From contig NZ_JAPDMV010000001.1 in the NCBI RefSeq assembly GCF_026319305.1, positions 1 to 64,000 of the forward strand: a stretch of DNA of 64,000 bases. The letters run 5' to 3'. Shown here piece by piece: positions 15,299 through 25,289 of this stretch. The notes beneath the pieces were generated by a model. It worked only from the letters and a program-made list of their open reading frames with translations, did no database searches and had not been told where the DNA came from. This DNA is from Methylophaga sp. OBS4. GTDB lineage: Bacteria; Pseudomonadota; Gammaproteobacteria; Nitrosococcales; Methylophagaceae. Position 1 is the stretch's first letter. Each line of letters starts with the position of its first letter. Both the position numbers and the translations under genes were made by a program.

Positions 15299-15718
15299 AT
15301 GAACATCAATATGGATGAGGACATCAGACAGGCCCATGCCAGAATCCCTGAAAGCAAGCCTTCGATATCATTATCGCAGTTACTTTTTATCATTGTTTTA
15401 GGGGTATTCATAGCCAATATGCTCTCGTGGGGGACTCAAAGAGGTATAGAGTTTGTAGTCGCCAAAGAAATGTTAAAACGAGCTACTAATGAGCTTGCAG
15501 AATTCAATGCTAAAAATAAGGCTAAATCAGATGAGACGAGAAGACTAAATGCCGCTATTGCAAAACAAAGACAACTAGAAAATGAAAAAAGGGAAGCTGG
15601 CCTAAGACAGGCTCTGGAAACGTGTAATTTTTGGCGTGATCAATATAGAAAAGGGAGTACCAGCCAGAACAAATTTCAGCGTGATCAGTCGTGTAATTTT
15701 GTGAATGAATTTAGATAA
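15299..15718 (+). CDS. Orphan single-pass membrane protein with coiled coil
   Basis: A 139-residue protein that I do not recognise. A transmembrane helix spans about residues 25-43 (LLFIIVLGVFIANMLSW). It is followed by a charged helical region (about 55-105, rich in Ala, Glu, Lys, Arg) likely to form a coiled coil. The last 35 residues contain two Cys (ETCNFW and QSCNFVNEF) in similar settings, which may form a disulfide if periplasmic. An AAGGAG ribosome binding site supports ATG 15299. It lies between the AT-rich DUF2726 gene and the tRNA pair. Confidence 0.75.
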   Translation: MNINMDEDIRQAHARIPESKPSISLSQLLFIIVLGVFIANMLSWGTQRGIEFVVAKEMLKRATNELAEFNAKNKAKSDETRRLNAAIAKQRQLENEKREAGLRQALETCNFWRDQYRKGSTSQNKFQRDQSCNFVNEFR

Positions 15719-15761
15719 AAAGCGGATCTATGGGACAGTGGGGAGTCTACAGGGCAATACA

Positions 15762-15797
15762 TAAAAAAAGCAGTTACCAAATTAATGATAACTGCTT
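15762..15797 (-). terminator. Rho-independent terminator of the csrA-tRNA region
   Basis: On the minus strand, downstream of tRNA-Arg, 15797-15789 pairs perfectly with 15776-15768 (9-bp stem AAGCAGTTA/TAACTGCTT, 12-base loop) and is followed by seven T. It would end the tRNA-Ser/tRNA-Arg transcript. Read on the plus strand it is a weaker terminator for the orphan membrane gene. Confidence 0.92.
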
Positions 15798-15814
15798 GAT
15801 TTATATGCTTTAAA

Positions 15815-15891
15815 TGGCGCGCCCGGTACGATTCGAACGTACGACCGCCTGGTTCGTAGCCAGGTACTCTATCCAGCTGAGCTACGGGCGC
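15815..15891 (-). tRNA. tRNA-Arg (anticodon ACG)
   Basis: A 77-base cloverleaf on the minus strand including an encoded CCA. The acceptor stem GCGCCCG pairs with CGGGCGC, the anticodon loop is CTACGAA, and the T-loop is GTTCGAATC. ACG (deaminated to ICG) reads CGU, CGC and CGA. The position after csrA and tRNA-Ser matches the enterobacterial serV-argV arrangement. Confidence 0.97.
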
Positions 15892-15938
15892 TAAAACCGT
15901 GAATTATACTGACATTCAATGATGTCTGCAATAATTAT

Positions 15939-16028
15939 TGGCGGAGAGCGAGGGATTCGAACCCTCGATAGGGGTAAACCTATACGCCCTTAGCAGGGGC
16001 GCGCCTTCAGCCTCTCGGCCAGCTCTCC
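15939..16028 (-). tRNA. tRNA-Ser (anticodon GCT)
   Basis: A 90-base class II tRNA on the minus strand with encoded CCA and a long variable arm. The anticodon loop contains CTGCTAA, giving anticodon GCT for AGC/AGU. It lies 55 bases after the csrA stop and 47 bases before tRNA-Arg, probably in one transcript. Confidence 0.97.
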
Positions 16029-16083
16029 ATCAAAGCCGCCTATTATATCAGCTGATATTTATTTGGCTAGTGATATATAGCAA

Positions 16084-16269
16084 TTAACCGGCATTCGGAT
16101 GATCTTTTTCCGCTTGAATGCGGTCATAGATTTCTTCACGGTGGACGGAGACATCTTTAGGCGCATCGACACCAATTCTGACTTGGTTGCCTTTGACTCC
16201 GAGAACGTTGACTACGACGTTATCACCAATGATGAGTGATTCGCCGACTCGGCGTGTAAGTATTAACAT
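16084..16269 (-). CDS. csrA: Carbon storage regulator CsrA
   Basis: A 61-residue global post-transcriptional regulator that binds GGA-containing hairpins near ribosome binding sites of target mRNAs. The whole canonical sequence is present: [10 protein letters not shown] at the N-terminus (Arg6/Arg7 region) and the [13 protein letters not shown]-contact segment (Arg44). A strong AAGGGG site precedes the ATG. It is in the conserved place downstream of alaS-lysC and upstream of tRNA-Ser/tRNA-Arg. A perfect 14-base palindrome (16045-16058) lies after the stop. The 229-base gap before it suggests its own promoter. Confidence 0.98.
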   Translation of the reverse strand: MLILTRRVGESLIIGDNVVVNVLGVKGNQVRIGVDAPKDVSVHREEIYDRIQAEKDHPNAG

Positions 16270-16498
16270 TGTTTTTCCCCTTTACTCTCAAAATAAGGCT
16301 CGAGGATTGGTAGGAGAAAAGTGACTCCCTTCATGCGTGTAGGCCTCGTGCCTTTCCTGTTTTAATTCCTGTCAGAGCTCTTGTCGTCTCTTTGATCATG
16401 GACTATCGAAATGGATAGATCTATCCTCAGACCTCGATTTATTTTATCAGGAAGTTTAGTTGTCCGCGACAGTAATTGTTACAGCTTGGTAACAGGGC

Positions 16499-17725
16499 TT
16501 ATATTGTCGGGCTTTGTTCCAGATGAAAGGCTTTGTGCAACGCCCTGACGCCGAGCTCAAGATATTTTTCATCCACGACCACGGAAATTTTGATTTCAGA
16601 AGTGGAGATCATGCTGATATTAATATTTTCCTGGGCCAGTGTAGCGAACATATTGCTGGCAATGCCTGCATGCGAGCGCATGCCTACACCCACAACTGAA
16701 ATTTTGGCAATGTGTTCATCACCGTTGACTTCACGTGCCCCCAGTTTTTCAGCAATCTGCTGCAGAATTTTCAGCGCGGTTTGATAGTCATTACGATGAA
16801 CGGTAAAAGTGAAATCTGTGGTAGCGTCATGACCGGTGTTTTGAATAATCATGTCGACTTCAATATTTTCAGCGGCGATCGGGCCAAGAATTTGCGAGGC
16901 CACACCCGGATGATCCGGAACACCCAGAATAGTGAGTTTGGCTTCGTCACGATTAAATGCAATACCTGAAATAAGAGCTTGTTCCATTGAGGGGTCCTCA
17001 GCCGCGATTAATGTGCCACCGCCTTTGGTAAAGGAGGAGAGCACACGTAACGGGACGTTATACTTACTGGCAAATTCAACAGAGCGAATTTGTAATACTT
17101 TTGCACCGAGGCTGGCCATTTCCAGCATTTCTTCGAAAGTGATATGGTCGAGGCGGCGTGCTTCCGGCACCACACGTGGATCGGTGGTATAAACACCATC
17201 AACATCGGTGTAGATCTGACATTCATCTGCTTTCAAGGCCGCGGCAAGTGCCACTGCGGTGGTATCGCTGCCGCCACGACCGAGCGTGGTGATATTACCG
17301 CTTTCATCACAGCCCTGAAAACCCGCGACCACAACCACTTTACCCTGGCTTAAATCATTATGGATTTTGTTATCGTCAATTTGCATGATACGCGCTTTGT
17401 TATGCGCGTTATCGGTAAGAATGCGAACCTGAGTCCCCGTATAAGAATTCGCAGGCATGCCCATTTGTTCCAGCGCCATACAGAGCAGGGCGATGGTGAC
17501 TTGTTCACCGGTAGACAGCAACACGTCCAGTTCACGACCGCGAGGGTGGTCATTCAAGTCTTTCGCCAAAGCAATAAGACGGTTGGTCTCACCACTCATG
17601 GCAGAAACCACAATCACCATGTCATGGCCCTGATTACGGTGAGCGATGACTTTTTTGGCGACTTCTCTGATGCGCTCTACAGAGCCTACGGAAGTGCCGC
17701 CGTATTTTTGTACGATAAGTGACAT
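16499..17725 (-). CDS. lysC: Aspartate kinase
   Basis: A 408-residue monofunctional aspartokinase, catalysing the first step from aspartate to lysine, threonine and methionine. The kinase domain starts with QKYGGTSVGS (about 6-15) and contains GFQGCDESGNITTLGRGGSD. Two ACT regulatory domains occupy about 265-400, so allosteric feedback inhibition is expected. Length fits the alpha-type enzymes of Pseudomonas and relatives, where lysC also lies between alaS and csrA. Its start is 2 bases after the alaS stop, so the two are cotranscribed. No lysine riboswitch is seen, as expected for an internal operon gene. Confidence 0.97.
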   Translation of the reverse strand: MSLIVQKYGGTSVGSVERIREVAKKVIAHRNQGHDMVIVVSAMSGETNRLIALAKDLNDHPRGRELDVLLSTGEQVTIALLCMALEQMGMPANSYTGTQVRILTDNAHNKARIMQIDDNKIHNDLSQGKVVVVAGFQGCDESGNITTLGRGGSDTTAVALAAALKADECQIYTDVDGVYTTDPRVVPEARRLDHITFEEMLEMASLGAKVLQIRSVEFASKYNVPLRVLSSFTKGGGTLIAAEDPSMEQALISGIAFNRDEAKLTILGVPDHPGVASQILGPIAAENIEVDMIIQNTGHDATTDFTFTVHRNDYQTALKILQQIAEKLGAREVNGDEHIAKISVVGVGMRSHAGIASNMFATLAQENINISMISTSEIKISVVVDEKYLELGVRALHKAFHLEQSPTI

Positions 17726-17727
17726 GC

Positions 17728-20331
17728 TTACTTTTCCAGCTTAGATCCTACCCAGTCTGAAACAGAAGCAAGTGCTGCTGCCAGGTTCTGAGGTTCATTA
17801 CCGCCGCCCTGAGCCATATCGGGACGACCGCCACCTTTACCACCGACCTGACTGGCCACATGGCCAACCAAATCACCGGCGCGGATTTTATCGGTAATGT
17901 CCTTAGTTACGCCAGCAATAATTGTAATTTTTTCGTCTTTAACCGAAGTCAGAACCACGGCAGCGCTTCCCAGTTTGTTTTTCAGTTGATCAACGGCTTC
18001 CCGCAAAGCTTTACCGTCAGCGCCTTCCAGGGTTGAAGCGAGTACCTTGATGCCGTTAATGTCTTTTGCTGAGTTTGCCAGGTCGTCGCCGGCACTGCTG
18101 GCCAGTTTGGCTTTCAGGCTTTCCAGTTCTTTTTCCAGTTCACGGCTGCGTTGAACCAGTTGTGATGCCTTGTCCTGAACATTTTCGGGTTTTGCCTTGA
18201 GTAACTCTGATACTTCCAGCAGGCGGGATTCGATGTTGTTGATGTAGTCGAGCGCAACATTACCGGTGACGGCTTCAATACGCCGTACACCTGAAGCAAT
18301 ACCTGTTTCCGAAATAATTTTAAATACGCCGATATCACCGGTATAGCTAACGTGAGTGCCGCCACATAATTCCACCGAAAAGTCGCTCATGCGTAAAACA
18401 CGCACTTCTTCATCATATTTCTCACCGAACAGGGCGATGGCACCACTGCGTTTGGCTTCTTCAATCGCCATCAGTTTGGTTTCGACGGGATGATTAAGTC
18501 GGATTTGTTGATTGACCAGGCGCTCGATCTCGCGCAGTTGCGTTGGCGTCACGGGTTCAAAATGTGAGAAATCAAAACGTAACCGTTGCGGATTGACCAG
18601 CGAGCCTTTCTGGGTGACATGCTCACCGAGGATTTTTCTTAATGCGGCATGCAGCAAGTGGGTAGCTGAGTGATTGAGCGCAGTGGCCTGACGACTGTTT
18701 TCATCAATTTGAGCGGTGATTTGCTGATCGACCTGGAAACGGCCATGTTCACACACGCCGATATGCATGAAAGCCTTGCCTTGTTTGCGAGTGTCTTTGA
18801 CGGTGAAGCTGGCTGAGTCGCTGGTGATTTCACCCTGATCCCCGACCTGGCCGCCTGATTCGGCGTAGAAAGGGGTGTGATCCAGCACAATAATGCCTTC
18901 CTGGCCTTCGGTCAGACTGTCAACGTGTTCACCGTCGACGATGATAGCGTTGATGGTGGCATCATCCTGAGTCAAGTCATAACCGCAGAACTTTGTTTGC
19001 GCATCAATCGTAATTTGTTCTGCCGGGCCGCCAGCAAACTGGCTGGCACTGCGGGCACGGGTGCGCTGCGCTTCCATGGCACGCTCAAAGCCGGCGATAT
19101 CAATGGTTAGACCCCGTTCACGTGCTATGTCTGCTGTCAGATCAATCGGGAAGCCGTAGGTGTCGTAGAGCAGAAATACGGTTTCGCCCGGAATTTCCTT
19201 GTCAGACATTTCTTCAATGGCCTGATCAAGGATACGGAGCCCGTTATCCAGCGTATCAGCGAAGCGGTTTTCTTCCTGCAATAAAGCACGTTCAACCAGT
19301 GGCTGAGCTTGTGCCAGCTCCGGAAAGGCTTCGCCCATTTCTTCTACCAGTGGCGCGACCAGTTTATGGAAAAATGCGTCTTTTAGGCCAAGTTTATGAC
19401 CGTGACGGATGGCGCGGCGGATAATACGGCGCAGTACATAACCGCGGCCTTCGTTGGATGGTTGTACGCCATCAGCAATCATAAACGAACAGGAACGAAT
19501 GTGATCGGCGATAACACGCAGTGAAAAGTTGGCGGAATCTTGGGTACCTGATAGTTGCTGAATTGATTTAATCAGATGCTGGAACAGGTCAATTTCGTAA
19601 TTATTGTGAACGTTTTGCAACACGGCTGCGAGACGCTCCAGCCCCATGCCGGTATCGACAGAAGGTTTGGGCAGGGGCGTTAAAGTACCGTCTGCTGCCC
19701 GGTTATATTGCATGAATACCAGGTTCCAGATTTCGATGTAACGATCTCCGTCTTCCTCCGGTGTGCCGGGCGGACCGCCGGCAATATCAGGACCGTGATC
19801 ATAAAAAATCTCGGAGCAGGGACCGCAAGGGCCGGTATCGCCCATCGACCAGAAGTTGTCTTTGGCACCGATACGGGAAAAGCGCGAGGCATCGACACCG
19901 ATTTCGTTCAACCAGATAGCGGCTGCTTCATCGTCTTCTTCAAATACGGTGATCCAGAGTTTGTCGGCGGGCAAACCCAGTGTTTCAGTCAAAAACTCCC
20001 AGGCATACTGAATGGCTTCACGTTTGAAATAATCACCGAAGCTGAAATTACCGAGCATTTCGAAGAAGGTATGGTGGCGTGCAGTGTAGCCGACATTTTC
20101 CAGATCATTGTGTTTACCACCGGCGCGGACACAACGTTGTGTGGTCACGGCACGCGTGTATTTGCGTGTTTCCTGACCCAGAAAAACTTCCTTGAATTGC
20201 ACCATGCCTGCATTGGTAAACAGCAGGGTAGGATCATTGGCAGGCACCAGCGGGCTGCTGGTAACAACTTCATGTCCTTTGCTTGCAAAAAAGTCGAGGA
20301 ACAAATTGCGAATATCAGCGCTACTTTTCAT
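17728..20331 (-). CDS. alaS: Alanine-tRNA ligase
   Basis: An 867-residue cytoplasmic class II synthetase charging tRNA-Ala. It has the N-terminal catalytic core (about 1-460, with [16 protein letters not shown] and [19 protein letters not shown]), the editing domain with HSATHLLHA (zinc-type HxxxH) and ELCGGTH, and the C-terminal DHHA1-like domain ending in [15 protein letters not shown]. Length matches E. coli AlaRS (876). recX ends 6 bases before its start and lysC begins 2 bases after its stop, giving one compact operon. Long open frames on the opposite strand are shadows of this GC-biased gene. Confidence 0.98.
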   Translation of the reverse strand: MKSSADIRNLFLDFFASKGHEVVTSSPLVPANDPTLLFTNAGMVQFKEVFLGQETRKYTRAVTTQRCVRAGGKHNDLENVGYTARHHTFFEMLGNFSFGDYFKREAIQYAWEFLTETLGLPADKLWITVFEEDDEAAAIWLNEIGVDASRFSRIGAKDNFWSMGDTGPCGPCSEIFYDHGPDIAGGPPGTPEEDGDRYIEIWNLVFMQYNRAADGTLTPLPKPSVDTGMGLERLAAVLQNVHNNYEIDLFQHLIKSIQQLSGTQDSANFSLRVIADHIRSCSFMIADGVQPSNEGRGYVLRRIIRRAIRHGHKLGLKDAFFHKLVAPLVEEMGEAFPELAQAQPLVERALLQEENRFADTLDNGLRILDQAIEEMSDKEIPGETVFLLYDTYGFPIDLTADIARERGLTIDIAGFERAMEAQRTRARSASQFAGGPAEQITIDAQTKFCGYDLTQDDATINAIIVDGEHVDSLTEGQEGIIVLDHTPFYAESGGQVGDQGEITSDSASFTVKDTRKQGKAFMHIGVCEHGRFQVDQQITAQIDENSRQATALNHSATHLLHAALRKILGEHVTQKGSLVNPQRLRFDFSHFEPVTPTQLREIERLVNQQIRLNHPVETKLMAIEEAKRSGAIALFGEKYDEEVRVLRMSDFSVELCGGTHVSYTGDIGVFKIISETGIASGVRRIEAVTGNVALDYINNIESRLLEVSELLKAKPENVQDKASQLVQRSRELEKELESLKAKLASSAGDDLANSAKDINGIKVLASTLEGADGKALREAVDQLKNKLGSAAVVLTSVKDEKITIIAGVTKDITDKIRAGDLVGHVASQVGGKGGGRPDMAQGGGNEPQNLAAALASVSDWVGSKLEK

Positions 20332-20337
20332 TGTCGG

Positions 20338-20769
20338 TTAATTAAAACTTTCCGTTATCTGTTCATGAGTAAAACCACGATATTGTAAAAACCGTTGCTG
20401 TTTTGCACGACTTTTATAATCTTCCGGGTTCTGCTCGCCAAAACGTTTGCATCGTACTTCAGCTGCAAGCGCAAACCAATCAATCTCTGCATTAAGCAGA
20501 CTGTCTGTAATGATGTCTGGATTCACACCACGTTCTTTCAACTCGCTTTTGATACGAACACTGCCGTAACCCCGGCCGGATCGTGAGCGAATAAAACTTT
20601 CTGCAAAGCGCTGGTCACTTTGCAATCCTGTCTTTTGGAGTTCAAGCAGGGTTTGTTCGATTTCTATCTCGTCAAAACCGGCATTGTGCAGTTTGCGAGT
20701 CAGCTCCAGCGCACTGTGTTCGCGATTAGCCAGTAGCGCTACAGCGCGTTCGCTGACTGAGCGCTTCAC
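20338..20769 (-). CDS. recX: Regulatory protein RecX
   Basis: A 143-residue inhibitor of RecA filament growth, made of tandem three-helix repeats. The family pattern is clear: [17 protein letters not shown] near residues 11-27, [26 protein letters not shown] in the middle and a third repeat to the C-terminus. The start is GTG 20769, overlapping the recA stop by 4 bases (GTGA), so its expression is coupled to recA as in many bacteria. A downstream ATG is not available without losing the first repeat. Confidence 0.95.
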   Translation of the reverse strand: MKRSVSERAVALLANREHSALELTRKLHNAGFDEIEIEQTLLELQKTGLQSDQRFAESFIRSRSGRGYGSVRIKSELKERGVNPDIITDSLLNAEIDWFALAAEVRCKRFGEQNPEDYKSRAKQQRFLQYRGFTHEQITESFN

Positions 20770-21812
20770 GCCTGCAGATCGTCCTCAATGACATCGTCAT
20801 TTCCGGCTTCTGCTTTGATTTTTTTCGGCAGCATGACTTCGCGAATTTTAGCTTCTATTTCGCTCGCCATTTCAATATTTTCTTTCAGAAATACCCGGAC
20901 ATTGTCCTTTCCCTGGCCGATGCGGGTGCCATTGTAGCTGTACCATGCACCTGATTTTTCAACTACATTTTGCTGCACGCCCAGATCAATCAGTTCACCT
21001 TCACGGGAGATACCTTCACCGTAGAGAATATCGAATTCGACTTGTTTGAATGGCGGTGCCACTTTATTTTTGACCACTTTGACACGGGTTTCATTGCCCA
21101 GAATTTCATCACCTTTTTTGATGGCACCGATGCGACGGATATCAAGACGAACGGAGGCATAGAATTTGAGTGCGTTACCGCCGGTGGTTGTTTCAGGGTT
21201 ACCGAACATGACACCGATTTTCATACGGATTTGGTTAATGAAAATAACCAAAGTATTGGAGCGTTTGATGTTGGCGGTGAGCTTACGTAAAGCTTGTGAC
21301 ATCAGACGGGCTTGCAGCCCCATATGGCTGTCGCCCATATCGCCTTCGATTTCTGCTTTGGGGGTCAGCGCAGCGACTGAGTCGACGACAACAATATCCA
21401 CGGCACCGGAGCGCACCAGCATATCGGTTATTTCCAGTGCTTGCTCACCGGTATCAGGCTGTGAAACGAGCAGATCATCAATGTTAACGCCGAGCTTTTC
21501 GGCATAAGTCGGATCAAGCGCATGTTCAGCATCGACAAAAGCAGCAGTGCCGCCCATTTTCTGCATTTCAGCAATGGCGTGTAACGTCAGGGTGGTTTTA
21601 CCCGATGATTCAGGGCCGTAGATTTCAATCACCCTGCCACGGGGCAGGCCACCGATCCCCAATGCTACGTCGAGACCGATTGAACCGGTAGATATCGCAT
21701 CAATATCGCGTGTTGCAGCGGAATCTCCCAGTCGCATGACGGCACCTTTACCAAATTGTTTTTCTATTTGGCCAAGTGCTGCCCCGAGAGCTTTCTTCTT
21801 GTTGTCGTCCAT
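20766..21812 (-). CDS. recA: Recombinase RecA
   Basis: A 348-residue ATP-dependent recombinase for strand exchange and SOS induction. Walker A is GPESSGKTT (about 66-74), the catalytic Glu segment VDAEHALD follows, Walker B is VVVDSVAAL, and the L2 loop is [21 protein letters not shown] (broken by function at GNPETTTGG). The C-terminus is acidic as usual. I chose ATG 21812 ([10 protein letters not shown]), the family start, over an in-frame ATG 33 bases upstream. The upstream region holds a promoter with a dyad and then a row of hairpins (see separate entries). It is cotranscribed with recX. Confidence 0.98.
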   Translation of the reverse strand: MDDNKKKALGAALGQIEKQFGKGAVMRLGDSAATRDIDAISTGSIGLDVALGIGGLPRGRVIEIYGPESSGKTTLTLHAIAEMQKMGGTAAFVDAEHALDPTYAEKLGVNIDDLLVSQPDTGEQALEITDMLVRSGAVDIVVVDSVAALTPKAEIEGDMGDSHMGLQARLMSQALRKLTANIKRSNTLVIFINQIRMKIGVMFGNPETTTGGNALKFYASVRLDIRRIGAIKKGDEILGNETRVKVVKNKVAPPFKQVEFDILYGEGISREGELIDLGVQQNVVEKSGAWYSYNGTRIGQGKDNVRVFLKENIEMASEIEAKIREVMLPKKIKAEAGNDDVIEDDLQA

Positions 21813-21859
21813 TGCACCACCCCTGAACTTGATGAGTAAAGTCAAGGATTATCCCATAG

Positions 21860-21888
21860 ATAGCACTCAGTCTCTAGTGTTCTTTCAA
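21860..21888 (-). promoter_or_regulatory. Putative recA promoter with CACT-N8-AGTG dyad
   Basis: On the minus strand TTGAAA (21888-21883) and TGCTAT (21865-21860) are separated by 17 bases, a good sigma-70 promoter 48 bases before the recA start. The spacer holds CACT-N8-AGTG (21879-21864), overlapping the -10 box. The layout equals that of a LexA box (4-N8-4), but the half-sites differ from CTGT/ACAG. No canonical CTGT-N8-ACAG box is seen in the gap. Confidence 0.5.
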
Positions 21889-21889
21889 G

Positions 21890-22180
21890 GTGATATCGCC
21901 GGGTTCAGTTGGTCTGGCAGTGTTCAGGGCAAGGCGCCGCTCGCAGCTAATGATCCCTCCCTTTGCGAGAGCTGCAACACCGCCATGGACGCTGACAGGC
22001 CAACCCTTCGGGCGCCGCTGTGGTGTCCCGCCGCGGCGTTACGATGCTTGATAAGGGAGTGGCTCTTATCTGTGCACCGTGCCTTGCGGCACCAAACCTC
22101 CTGGAGAGGTTTTGGACGCGCTTCAGCGCGCCTGTAAGGGGAAAAACAGGGATGTTTTTCCTCCAAACACCACAGGGACG
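21890..22180. repeat. Structured intergenic element with tandem hairpins
   Basis: This gap between pncC and recA, both on the minus strand, is GC-rich and full of inverted repeats. Those visible in order are: GATAAG...CTTATC (about 22049-22069), GTGCC/GGCAC (about 22079-22092), AAACCTC/GAGGTTT (about 22096-22113), GCGC/GCGC with loop TTCA (about 22117-22130), and GGAAAAACA/TGTTTTTCC with loop GGGA (22139-22160). The left half has GCAGCT/AGCTGC pairings. It looks like a dispersed intergenic repeat family or a noncoding RNA with terminator-like end; neither can be told from one copy. Confidence 0.5.
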
Positions 22181-22195
22181 CTGAACACGGTAATA

Positions 22196-22705
22196 TCAGC
22201 CTGGTAGAGCACTAGCATTTTTGATGACTCCTTCCAACGCCGCTAAAACGGCCTGACGTCTGATACTTTCCCGGTTTCCTTTGAAGTGGTAGCAGATGCT
22301 ATGCACACTTTTATTTTTGCCGGCCCAGCCAATCCATACTGTGCCGACGGGTTTGCTCTCAGAGCCGCCGTCAGGTCCGGCGATACCGGTGATAGCGACA
22401 CTGATATCGGCATTGGAGCGAGAAAGGGCACCGAAAGCCATTTCTTCAACGGTAGCCAGGCTGACGGCACCGGTTTTAATCAGTGTGGCTTCAGCCACAC
22501 CGAGATCGGTTTGTTTGGCTTCATTGCTGTAGGTGACAAAACCACGCTCGAACCATGCCGAGCTGCCGGGGATATCGGTACAGCATTTTGCGACCCAACC
22601 GCCGGTACAAGATTCCGCTGTTACCAGTTTTAATTTTTTTTCTATTAACAGCTCAGCGAGCTTCAAGCTGATTTGCTGGAGTGATACGTCAGAAATCGTT
22701 TGCAT
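22196..22705 (-). CDS. pncC: Nicotinamide-nucleotide amidohydrolase (CinA C-terminal family)
   Basis: A 169-residue CinA C-terminal domain protein that deamidates NMN to nicotinate mononucleotide in pyridine nucleotide recycling. The catalytic Ser lies in TAESCTGGWV; YSNEAKQ and GIAGPDGGSESKPVGTVWIGW are characteristic. It lacks the N-terminal MoCF-like domain of full CinA, like E. coli PncC (YgaD), which also sits upstream of recA. Its start is only 16 bases from the divergent mutS start and neither has a visible Shine-Dalgarno site. Confidence 0.95.
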   Translation of the reverse strand: MQTISDVSLQQISLKLAELLIEKKLKLVTAESCTGGWVAKCCTDIPGSSAWFERGFVTYSNEAKQTDLGVAEATLIKTGAVSLATVEEMAFGALSRSNADISVAITGIAGPDGGSESKPVGTVWIGWAGKNKSVHSICYHFKGNRESIRRQAVLAALEGVIKNASALPG

Positions 22706-22721
22706 GATATAAACTACACCG

Positions 22722-25289
22722 ATGACTAAAAATCAAAATCATACTCCAATGATGCAGCAATATCTGCGTATTAAGGCCGAACACCCCGAATATCTGTTGT
22801 TCTACCGTATGGGCGACTTTTATGAGTTGTTTTTTGATGATGCCCATAAGGCCGCGGAGTTGCTGGATATTACTTTGACCGCCCGTGGTAATAGTGGCGG
22901 GGCGCCGATCCCGATGGCCGGTGTGCCATACCATGCTGCAGACAACTATCTGTCCAGATTGATCCGGATGGGTGAATCGGTCGCAATATGCGAACAGATT
23001 GGTGATCCGGCTACAAGCAAGGGTCCGGTGGAACGCAAGGTGGTGCGTGTGTTGACACCCGGGACCTTGACAGAAGAAGCCTTGCTCGACAGTCGAAATG
23101 AAAATCTGTTGGTGGCGGTTAGTCAGCAACATGAACGCTTTGGACTGGCAGCTGCCGAGATAAGCAGCGGCCGTTTTTTTGTGTCAGAACTGGACACCAT
23201 GGTTGAACTTCAGGCTGAACTGGCTCGCCTGCAACCCGCCGAGGTTCTGGTCAACGATAATGATTTGGATCAGTTTCAGTTTTTCAGCAAACGACTGCGG
23301 CCATTGCCCGAGTGGCATTTTGATAAAAAGGCTGCCAGAAGACGTTTGTGTGAACATTTCAACACTACCGATTTGAAAGGGTTTGGCTGCGATGATCTGG
23401 AACTCGCGATCAGTGCTGCCGGCTGTCTGGTGAATTATGCCAAGCAGACACACCGGACCGCATTACCTCATCTGCGTAAGCTCACTGTGGAATATACCCG
23501 TGACAGCATCCGGCTTGATCCGCAATCCAGACGCAATCTTGAACTGGAGCAAAATTTAGCGGGCGGCCAGGACAATACGCTGTTATCGGTGCTTGACAAA
23601 ACAGCCACCCCGATGGGTGCCAGGCTGCTCAGGCGCTGGCTGATGAGGCCTATCCGGGACCAGCGCATACTCACACAGCGTCAGCAAGCCATCCAACAAT
23701 TTATCGATCTGCAGAGTTATACAACTTGTCACGATCTGATGCGGCATCTTGGCGATATCGAGCGGATTCTGTCACGTATGGCATTACGCTCCGCCAGACC
23801 CCGGGATTTCATGCATTTGCGCCAAATGCTGATATTACTGCCCGAACTGCATCAGTTATTGCAGCTGATGCAATGCCGGCATTTGAAACAGTTGGATCGT
23901 GAACTGGGCACCTTTAGTGAATTGTTAACATTGTTGCAACAGGCGATTATTGAAGAGCCACCGGTTTTGATTCGCGATGGTGGGGTGATTGCCGCAGGTT
24001 ATGATCCTGATCTGGATCGTCTGCGTGATTTGCACAGTAACGCCAGCGGCTTTCTGGATCAGCTCGAACAACAGGAGCGGGCGCGGACCGGTGTCAGCAG
24101 CCTTAAAGTCGGTTATAACAAAGTGCATGGTTATTATATTGAGCTCAGTCGTGCCCGTGATATAGATGTACCGATGGAATATGTGCGCCGGCAGACTCTG
24201 AAAAATGCCGAACGTTATATCACGCCGGAATTGAAAACGTTTGAAGAGCAGGTATTAAGTGCCAATGAGAAAGCGCTGGCCCTGGAAAAAGCCTTGTATG
24301 ACGGTTTATTTGACAAACTGGCACCTGAATTAACCGCATTGACGCATTCGGCTGCAGCACTGGCAGAACTGGATGTGCTGGCAAACCTGGCAGAGCGGGC
24401 CGAGACGCTGGATTATGTTGCTCCTGAATTTACCAATGATGCCGGTATTGCTATCGAAGCCGGACGCCATCCCGTGGTGGAGGTCTGTCATGATAGTCCG
24501 TTTTGTGCCAATGACTTGAGCCTGACAGAAAAGCAGCCGATGCTGATTATTACCGGCCCGAATATGGGCGGGAAATCGACTTATATGCGGCAGACTGCTT
24601 TGATCGTGCTAATGGCGCATATGGGCAGTTTTGTGCCGGCTGACAGAGCGGTAATCGGCCTGGTGGATCAAGTGTTCACGCGTATTGGTGCATCGGATGA
24701 TCTGGCCTCCGGCCGCTCTACCTTTATGGTGGAAATGAACGAAGCTGCCAATATCCTCAATAATGCCACCTGTCACAGTCTGGTACTGATGGACGAGATT
24801 GGGCGTGGCACCAGCACTTTTGACGGGCTGGCACTGGCCTGGTCTTGTGCTGAGAAACTGATCCGGGACATCGGCGCTTATACGTTGTTTGCCACCCATT
24901 ATTTTGAAATGACGCAACTGCCCGAATTGTTTGATAAAGCCAGAAATGTGCATCTTGATGCCATTGAACATGGCGACAAGATTGTATTTTTGCATCAGCT
25001 CAAAGAGGGCGCGGCCAACCAGAGTTACGGCTTGCAGGTTGCCCAGTTGGCGGGCGTGCCGACAGATGTGATCGTGGCGGCCAGACAGAAACTGATGCAA
25101 CTGGAACAGAGCCGTTATCAGCATGAAGACATCCAGAATCTGCCACAGCCGGATTTATTTGTGAGCCATGAAAAGTCCGAACTGGAAAAAAGGTTCGAAC
25201 AGCTAAACCCCGATGAGCTGAGCCCGAAACAGGCTTTAGATCTGTTGTATGAACTCAGCCTCTTATCGAAACGAACTCAGGTCCTCTAG
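22722..25289 (+). CDS. mutS: DNA mismatch repair protein MutS
   Basis: An 855-residue mismatch-recognition ATPase. The N-terminal mismatch domain has the Phe-x-Glu motif within [12 protein letters not shown], followed by connector, lever and clamp domains. The ATPase has Walker [14 protein letters not shown] (near 612-624) and Walker [17 protein letters not shown]. Length equals E. coli MutS (853). The start at ATG 22722 lacks a clear ribosome binding site; an ATG pair 9 codons further on has none either. Its promoter must lie inside the divergent pncC gene. The 3' end overlaps the convergent ycgL gene by 4 bases. Confidence 0.98.
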   Translation: MTKNQNHTPMMQQYLRIKAEHPEYLLFYRMGDFYELFFDDAHKAAELLDITLTARGNSGGAPIPMAGVPYHAADNYLSRLIRMGESVAICEQIGDPATSKGPVERKVVRVLTPGTLTEEALLDSRNENLLVAVSQQHERFGLAAAEISSGRFFVSELDTMVELQAELARLQPAEVLVNDNDLDQFQFFSKRLRPLPEWHFDKKAARRRLCEHFNTTDLKGFGCDDLELAISAAGCLVNYAKQTHRTALPHLRKLTVEYTRDSIRLDPQSRRNLELEQNLAGGQDNTLLSVLDKTATPMGARLLRRWLMRPIRDQRILTQRQQAIQQFIDLQSYTTCHDLMRHLGDIERILSRMALRSARPRDFMHLRQMLILLPELHQLLQLMQCRHLKQLDRELGTFSELLTLLQQAIIEEPPVLIRDGGVIAAGYDPDLDRLRDLHSNASGFLDQLEQQERARTGVSSLKVGYNKVHGYYIELSRARDIDVPMEYVRRQTLKNAERYITPELKTFEEQVLSANEKALALEKALYDGLFDKLAPELTALTHSAAALAELDVLANLAERAETLDYVAPEFTNDAGIAIEAGRHPVVEVCHDSPFCANDLSLTEKQPMLIITGPNMGGKSTYMRQTALIVLMAHMGSFVPADRAVIGLVDQVFTRIGASDDLASGRSTFMVEMNEAANILNNATCHSLVLMDEIGRGTSTFDGLALAWSCAEKLIRDIGAYTLFATHYFEMTQLPELFDKARNVHLDAIEHGDKIVFLHQLKEGAANQSYGLQVAQLAGVPTDVIVAARQKLMQLEQSRYQHEDIQNLPQPDLFVSHEKSELEKRFEQLNPDELSPKQALDLLYELSLLSKRTQVL

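Noticed and set aside
17726-17800. Lysine riboswitch before lysC
   Set aside because: lysC starts 2 bases after alaS and has no leader.
19708-20388. Long open frame (226 codons) on the plus strand
   Set aside because: It lies wholly antisense to alaS, has no ribosome binding site or family resemblance, and is a shadow of the codon bias.
22130-22153. CTGT...ACAG in the pncC-recA gap as a LexA box
   Set aside because: The halves are 10 bases apart rather than 8, and the site is far from the recA promoter.
24609-25124. 171-codon minus-strand frame inside mutS
   Set aside because: Antisense to the MutS ATPase domain; no start signal or homology.
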